Shown in pieces: positions 29,147 through 34,224 of a stretch of 34,224 nt of DNA. Location: assembly GCA_001579985.1 (NCBI GenBank), contig LRSR01009148.1, positions 1 to 34,224 on the forward strand, written 5' to 3'. Source of the stretch: Hypsibius dujardini (taxonomy: Eukaryota > Tardigrada > Eutardigrada > Parachela > Hypsibiidae). The notes beneath the pieces were generated by a model, which saw only the letters and a list, made by a program, of their open reading frames with translations, made no database searches and was not told the origin of the DNA. The first letter of the stretch is position 1; each line of letters opens with the position of its first letter. The position numbers and the translations under genes were made by a program.

Positions 29147-29367
29147 ATGTGAGCGATCAAAATTGCCGCTCCCTTGACAGATCACAGAGCGTGGAAAACT
29201 ACTCCAACTCGCGCCTCTACAGCGACAAGCCTCTCTTCGATTCACCACCTGTCGACTATCTCGCCCCCTCGCAAGTCCATTCCCTCATCACTCAAGATCT
29301 GGCTCCCTCTCCCGCCCAACAGGAAGACCAAATTATCATCCCTAATCGTCAATTTCGTTTGTTCTGA
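29147..29367 (+). CDS. Candidate C-terminal exon of an unrecognised protein
   Basis: An acceptor-like TGTTCTAG precedes a frame open to TGA at 29365-29367. The peptide is Ser/Pro/Asp-rich and hydrophilic (RSLDRSQSVENYSNSRLY, FDSPPVDYLAPSQVH, LAPSPAQQEDQ) and ends QFRLF, like a cytoplasmic tail. The frame is also open back to an ATG at 29107. It stops just before the right duplicated copy begins. No upstream exon could be joined with confidence. Confidence 0.35.
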
Positions 29368-29639
29368 ACGGTCAAGTTGATCACCAGACGAAAACCGACG
29401 GCGGCTATTTCTGGCGCTGAACGGAAACCCATCTTTTCTTTCAACGAGATATCATCCAAAAATTTCTCTCTACAAAAATTGACTACTGCGCAATAGCAAA
29501 CGAGAAGGAGTATTCCGATCACTGCAATCCAAATAAATCACTTTGGATCTACTGTTTGACAGATGCTGGGGAAGTTTGATGCGGGATACTTTCTGCAGAA
29601 GGTCGGACGATTAAATACCTGTCGGGGGTTGGGTTTAAA

Positions 29640-30510
29640 TCTACATGGAAAAGGCAATTTTATACAAATGTTTGACCCGATTGCTAATATTCTAGTGGTT
29701 CTGAGGTATGTATGAAAGATAGTAGTCATAGTTTGTGGTGGTCTTTAGTAGTAAGTACTTTTGTAGCTGGATTTTCAGTTGTAGTTTTTATTTAGTAGTT
29801 ACGTAGTTTTACTTTCTAATTATAGTTTATAATTTGTATACATTTAGTTGCGATGCTTGTTTTAGCGGTTCATAAGATAGTAATGAAAAAATATCACACA
29901 GTGACTACGAATATACAGTTTCTTATTACAGGTTTAATGATTGTCATCCAGTATGGTAGGCGTTAAAAGTAATGATTGATATTATTTGTAAACAAATACT
30001 TTTATATTAGGGAATGCGGGCTCGGAAACTATATAACAGCCGCTCAGGAATTTCTCACTCGCGGACAAACTAACACTTTAAAACAGACTTAAACAGCACC
30101 GCGGTGTGCAATACAGGTCATATAGTGTGTAACGCCATCGTGGGTCAAGATTCAGCAAAATTATTAATTAGAAGCTCCGGTTCCTTTGTGTTTATGTTTT
30201 CTTTTGATTAACAATTGAATCTGGTTGACATATCATCATCTCGTCAGTACGTTACGTTGTTAGTTGTTACCTATGCTAGAATACTGTCGAATAGCATAAT
30301 TCAGCAATCACTCAACATCAATTGTAATAACATACGTAACGCCCTCTATGTACTACCTCTGAAGAATTTTAATTTTGTTAAATACATATTTTGGCAACGG
30401 GAAACCTTTCTCAACGGAGAGCAAAAACACACCTTTACGCATTTAGTAGTGAAATGCAGAAGAAGTAAGACCCCTCATAAAGACATGTACTAACTACAAC
30501 ACAGAACACA
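29640..30510 (+). other. Non-homologous block inside the right copy
   Basis: Left-copy sequence 2410-2830, with the LRR units, is replaced here by about 870 unrelated bases. A TATATAA at 30030-30036 is followed by sequence resembling a transcription start region, which could come from an LTR, but I found no matching ends or target duplication. The ORF at 30215-30493 is unrecognised. Confidence 0.4.
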
Positions 30511-30648
30511 GTGGGGACCACAGAACAGCTGAAGAAGACAACGCTTATTTCTACGGACTGCGCGACGTCCAATCCCATTGCTGACGATAAAGATGTATCG
30601 TTTTCTTCGCTCATGAAAATGTAGCCGTGGCCTATGATTCGTGGTCTA

Positions 30649-31862
30649 CAGAGGCCGATTCATTTGTTTGTAGCCGGCCTCGTTCTTTAATTCTATGTGC
30701 GCGCGCCTCACATTGCACAATCCATTTCAGTGATTGAACAGCTCATCAGACCAGTTTGTCGTGTTTCAAAAGTTTAGTGATTGTAATATGTGTCGAAAAT
30801 GCCTCCTAAATTATCTTTGGAAGTGCGCCCACCATTTTGACCTTGTACACCCTTAAGTATTTGGCCACCGGAATTGTGAATGCACTATTCCTACGGATTA
30901 TCGCTGTTTCGAAATTGGGAGTCAACAAAGTTACTAGAGAAAATGCAAAGGAAAAAACCGACCAATCCAAACCACCATCAAAAGCGGCTCTGGCTCTGGC
31001 AAGGCAAAAGTGAGGACTGCAGCCCTCGTCAAAAAAGTCAAAAAGGCCACGGCTGGACCCAACTCACAGACTCAATTTCAGATCGCTCTTGAGCTGGGAA
31101 CATTGCGGACTACCATTCACCGCGTCATCAGCGAGAAATTGGAGGGGAAGGTGCAAATAAAGTACAGGGTGCACGGGCTGTCGGATGCGATGATTCAACA
31201 ACGTCTCGCACGAGGTCCACGCTTCCTGAATTGGATCAGCAGTCCAAAATAAAAAAAAGTCTTGACAATTGATGAGACTTGGGTATACCTCACCAACTGC
31301 AAAAAACGGCGGAAGATTCATTACGAATTCCGGGGAGAACGCACGGAGGAAAGTTGGGCAAAGTTCTGGAAGAAATCTCATTCTAAACTCGTAGTGTTCG
31401 TTGCGGGAAGACTGATATCAAACCAGATTTCATCAAACTAGGTGCGAAAATAAATTCGAAGTACTACATCAGAAAAGTCCTTACGCCGATGTTTCGGAAT
31501 AAAGTGTCTCATTTGTTCCTTGGGAAGCTTTTGAAGAAAGCCGTTTTCCACCATGACTCCGCTCCCTCCCACGCGTCGAAACTCACCCAAAATTGGCTTT
31601 GTTCAGCCCCAATTCGGTTCATTCCGAATTTGGACAACCCTAATTTGGCTCCGATGGATTTTTATGTGAACGGAATTTTTAAATGGGAATTGTTTAACAA
31701 GGCTCCGACTATTATCATGGGTTTGAAACGGCCCGGTCGCGTCGAAATGATGATCGAGAAGGACAGTCCTCATACTGTACACATTTTGAGTGGACATAAG
31801 AAGTTTTAGTATTTATTTTGAAATTAATAAAAATCGGCCACAAACAAATGAATCGGCCTCTG
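30649..31862 (+). mobile_element. Tc1/mariner-superfamily element, 1214 bp, decayed transposase, TA duplication
   Basis: The ends are inverted repeats: left CAGAGGCCGATTCATTTGTT and right (reversed) the same 20 bases, continuing TGT(A/G)GCCG. TA flanks lie at 30647-30648 and 31863-31864. The left copy keeps the empty site GGTCTATAAGG at about 2959. Transposase pieces lie in several frames: an ATG-initiated start near 30799 (MPPKLSLEVR) that soon stops, a DNA-binding-like part at 31010-31250, LTIDETWVYLTNC (first catalytic Asp, about 31262), and a part at 31489-31809 with VFHHDSAPSHASKLTQ (second Asp) and NLAPMDFYVNGIFKWEL (third Asp). Stops and frameshifts separate them, so it is not autonomous. 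The FYVNG/YVWG-type ending resembles DD39-41D groups, though the visible spacing of 33 residues suggests a small deletion. Confidence 0.9.
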
Positions 31863-32106
31863 TATAAGGCTCATTTTTCAAAAGCACACTTCTGATGCTC
31901 TATGCAAATACTCGTTCGGTTGACTTGTTGCTGGGGGCGTGTACATAACAATCAAGCCAATTCAACGGCAACCATGTTCTTCCCCAGCCCCGGTTATACC
32001 AGTACAAGTTTATGGTCTTGTACCTTGTCTAGCATCATTCTCCCTCCCCCTTCTCCCCATCAATGTCCTTAACATTAGCCTTCATATAGAATGACCTTCT
32101 AGTAAT

Positions 32107-32505
32107 TGTGACGTTCGTGTTTGTTGTTGTGATTTGCCGGTCAATATTTTAAGGTCGATTCTCATGTGCCACATATTGCTCACATGTACTCGTACTGTAA
32201 TTCCCATGCTGTAGTTCTCGTTCTTGTCTTGTGAGAAAGATGTTTCAGTGGCAAGTGAAGAATGCGCTTGTTTAGATTGTTGTCATGTTCGAACGATAAG
32301 GATGAGTCTTGAAGCTCGGTTCGAGGCTCGACTTCTCGTTTCGTTTTCTAGCTTCTCATTCAGTTTTACTTTTCATCGGCTTGCTATCTCGGCTTCTCTC
32401 GATTTGTTGTGCAAGTAATAACTCCGAAAAGGAGTACCCGTAGTTATCGTGTATCGTAAGGTCAACAGGACTTCCGGGTTCTCGAAGGGAGAACAGGTCG
32501 TCACA
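32107..32505. mobile_element. Solo LTR, 399 bp, with 4-bp target duplication
   Basis: The element starts TGTGACGTTCG and ends GGTCGTCACA, the TG...CA ends with a short inverted repeat (TGTGACG/CGTCACA) typical of LTRs. TAAT flanks it exactly at 32103-32106 and 32506-32509. The left copy has the empty site AGTAATTAGTAT at about 3187-3198 with a single TAAT. No internal coding region remains, so it is a solo LTR from recombination between two LTRs. A 4-bp duplication fits some Ty3/gypsy lineages. Confidence 0.85.
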
Positions 32506-32844
32506 TAATTAGTACGATATTGACCATTACCTACGAGGACAACTACGAGATAACCAACAATCGATGCGAATCGACTGAGTAGCGTTAAAAAAATCAGCCA
32601 GTCAAACGTTTGAACCGGACGCTAACGCCACGCCCTGAACCGTGAAACAGAGCCAGTACCCTTTAAATACTAAACTGTACTTGCACAGAAAAAAAATCAC
32701 AAAGTTTGAATTCTGGGATGGATAATAACTGAGGGACGCAGTAGTGCCAGATGTTCGGCGAATTCAAACGACCGAAAAATCTTGCAGTGATCCTTTTACG
32801 ATTTTATTACTTTCTCAAACTTAAATTTTTAAAGGTAGGAGAAT

Positions 32845-32943
32845 ATGCATGAAGAAGATTTCGATCTCGTTGTGTCACTCCCTGTTGAACGCGCCACTGA
32901 AAACGAGCTCGCCGCTTCCCTTCTTAATCTGCTAATTCCATGA
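32845..32943 (+). CDS. Short conserved reading frame in the duplicated segment, right copy
   Basis: ATG-CAT-GAA-GAA then DFDLVVSLPVERATENEL..., ending TGA at 32941-32943; 33 codons. The partner is 3552-3638. No family recognised. It could be a micro-ORF or a C-terminal exon read after a GAAG acceptor. Confidence 0.25.
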   Translation: MHEEDFDLVVSLPVERATENELAASLLNLLIP

Positions 32944-33535
32944 CTTTGTTAATGTTTTTGAAGCACAGGAATCCCTTTGTGAAAGGGGATTGGCCGGGGA
33001 CTCTGCAATGGAGTGATCAGCATACAGCCGCAAGCTCCAGTCATCTAGGCACTTTTTCCTCGCCATCGTTCGATAACTCTGCACATGGTCAAATAATATG
33101 AGGATTTGTGGGAAAATACAGCTGAAGAAATTGAAGTTAATTTGGCCGCCAAAAACAGCAGCCCCGCAGAAGGGTCTCCTCTGCTAGACCCTCTATTGAT
33201 TGACGTGTGTGCTATAACAAAAATATGATTTGCCTCAAAACAGGTGAACACTAACTAGCGCGTTTATGTGCTGCTGTTTATGTGTAGATGTTATCGATCG
33301 ATTGGTGTTCGTCTGCAGCCCGACTCTGCTCAGCTCCCGGCAGTCTTTCTCCATCGTCAAAGTCAAGGTCCTTCTCGTCTGTGTGTACAGTATGTGTGAA
33401 TTAAGTGAACACGTTGCGGGCGCATGCACTTGCCGTGCATTCACCCACGCTGCACCACACTGCGCGCAAGGGCTGCGCGTGTATCGAAAATAAAATTGTT
33501 TTGTCTGCTACGTACCTGTCTGTCTGTGTATAGAG

Positions 33536-33542
33536 TATAAGG
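33536..33542 (+). promoter_or_regulatory. Candidate TATA box of the right-copy OYE gene
   Basis: TATAAGG about 310 bases before the ATG at 33854, in the segment that is deleted from the left copy. Confidence 0.3.
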
Positions 33543-33853
33543 CCTTGTTGTGGCGATGCACGGAGTTTTCTGCGAAAACGCCGAGAACCTGCGATTCTGG
33601 TTGCACGAGCGGGGAAAACCTTTCCACCCATCGGTCAGATCGGGCAATTAGCGTCGTCATCGTCGCAGTGAATAAAAATCGCACTGTCACAAACTGCGTT
33701 TCTCGCACATACAAGTCGCAGTCGCACTCCCTGTCTTTGTCCTTCGTTTAATTCAAAATTCTCGCTCCTCCAGACATCTTCAGCATTTTTTTTTCAGTCT
33801 ACGCATTTCTTAATACTTTTCACCCTCCAATTTCTCGCAGCAAATCATATAGA

Positions 33854-33923
33854 ATGGGACACGCGGATCAGAACAAGAAGGCTGGAAATGGCGAGCCCAA
33901 CTCAAACGCCGCTGTGCAGCCAG
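33854..33923 (+). CDS. First exon of the second old yellow enzyme gene (continues past window)
   Basis: ATG 33854 opens 23 codons (MGHADQNKKAGNGEPNSNAA...) and the exon ends CCAG|GTAAAA in phase 1, the phase needed by OYE exon 2 at 5137 in the left copy. The following intron contains the same AATAATATCTGGATGGGTTT block that precedes left-copy exon 2, which ties this exon to the OYE gene. The polar leader would precede the TIM barrel and carries no signal peptide or membrane segment. The enzyme body of this copy lies beyond the window, so whether it is intact is unknown. Confidence 0.6.
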
Positions 33924-34224
33924 GTAAAATGAACTTATTTGTCAAGCATTTTAAATGGTAATGTCTGAAAGTCTGGAAATGTGTCTGAAGCTCTTAAGCG
34001 CGTGTGTGAAACAATGTCTGAACGATGTTTAGATCGGTTGTGCGTGCAACTTGTGAACCAATTAAGGATTGACTGCCTGAACATGTGTCTGAGTGATGTC
34101 TAAAGAAGCCTTTATCGCTTTAGTGCTTCTCTGTTAATGACTGACTGCCCGTAGTTCTGTCTAAACGATGTCTGAATAATATCTGGATGGGTTTTAGAAT
34201 TATTTTCAGATTTTCCGTTGATGA
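33924..34224 (+). other. Start of intron 1 of the second OYE gene, GTCTGA-rich
   Basis: The words GTCTGA and GTCTAA recur every 15-50 bases. One copy of GTCTG at 34170-34174 matches GTCTG at 33311-33315 and forms the microhomology at the left-copy deletion. Confidence 0.5.

Larger units (their letters stand above)
29412..34224 (+). repeat. Right copy of the duplicated segment (partner 2190-5012)
   Basis: Collinear with the left copy but longer because it holds unrelated sequence at about 29640-30510, a 1214-bp mariner-type element, a 399-bp solo LTR and an 859-bp block with the OYE promoter and first exon. It continues past the window end: the last 50 bases match 4963-5012. Confidence 0.85.

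Overview
The window is a stretch of a small metazoan nuclear genome. Coding regions are split by GT-AG introns, include two rhodopsin-type GPCRs, an LDL-receptor-type YWTD/EGF protein and drosomycin-like 8-cysteine domains, and lie among Tc1/mariner-type DNA transposons and non-coding DNA. The drosomycin-like domain, the compact introns and two enzyme genes of bacterial/fungal type (old yellow enzyme and a haloalkane-dehalogenase-like hydrolase) point to an ecdysozoan such as a tardigrade or micro-arthropod. The species cannot be fixed from sequence alone.

Layout. 1-192: last exon of an unrecognised gene. 1139-1373: orphan first exon encoding a signal peptide plus a drosomycin-like domain. 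2190-5012: left copy of a duplicated segment, holding a decayed leucine-rich-repeat (LRR) gene and a deleted mariner-type element. 5137-7129: broken old yellow enzyme (OYE) gene lacking promoter, exon 1 and C-terminus. 8720-10350 (minus): broken alpha/beta hydrolase. 11057-11957: broken GPCR fragment hit by a 359-bp MITE. 12293-14159: unrecognised multi-exon gene with one in-frame stop. 15488-19568: complete eight-exon secreted protein joining a drosomycin-like domain to a six-bladed YWTD propeller and an EGF-like module. 19661-21385: two non-autonomous DNA elements. 22010-22366 (minus): sugar-transporter remnant. 25301-26804: complete three-exon GPCR. 29412-34224: right copy of the duplicated segment, carrying a different mariner-type element, a solo LTR and the intact promoter and first exon of a second OYE gene.

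Two stories stand out. First, the 15488-19568 gene is an unusual fusion: a cysteine-stabilised alpha-beta (CS-alpha-beta, defensin-type) domain attached by a proline-rich linker to an LDLR-type propeller; a paralogous first exon lies 14 kb upstream with a conserved upstream element. Second, the two duplicate copies act as empty-site controls for each other: three transposable elements are each present in one copy and absent from the other, and an 859-bp deletion with GTCTG microhomology removed the OYE promoter and first exon from the left copy. Most other genes here are decaying, each broken by a different stop or frameshift, so the window looks like a turnover zone around two intact genes. 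All exon models are read by eye from splice signals and reading-frame phase and have no transcript support here.
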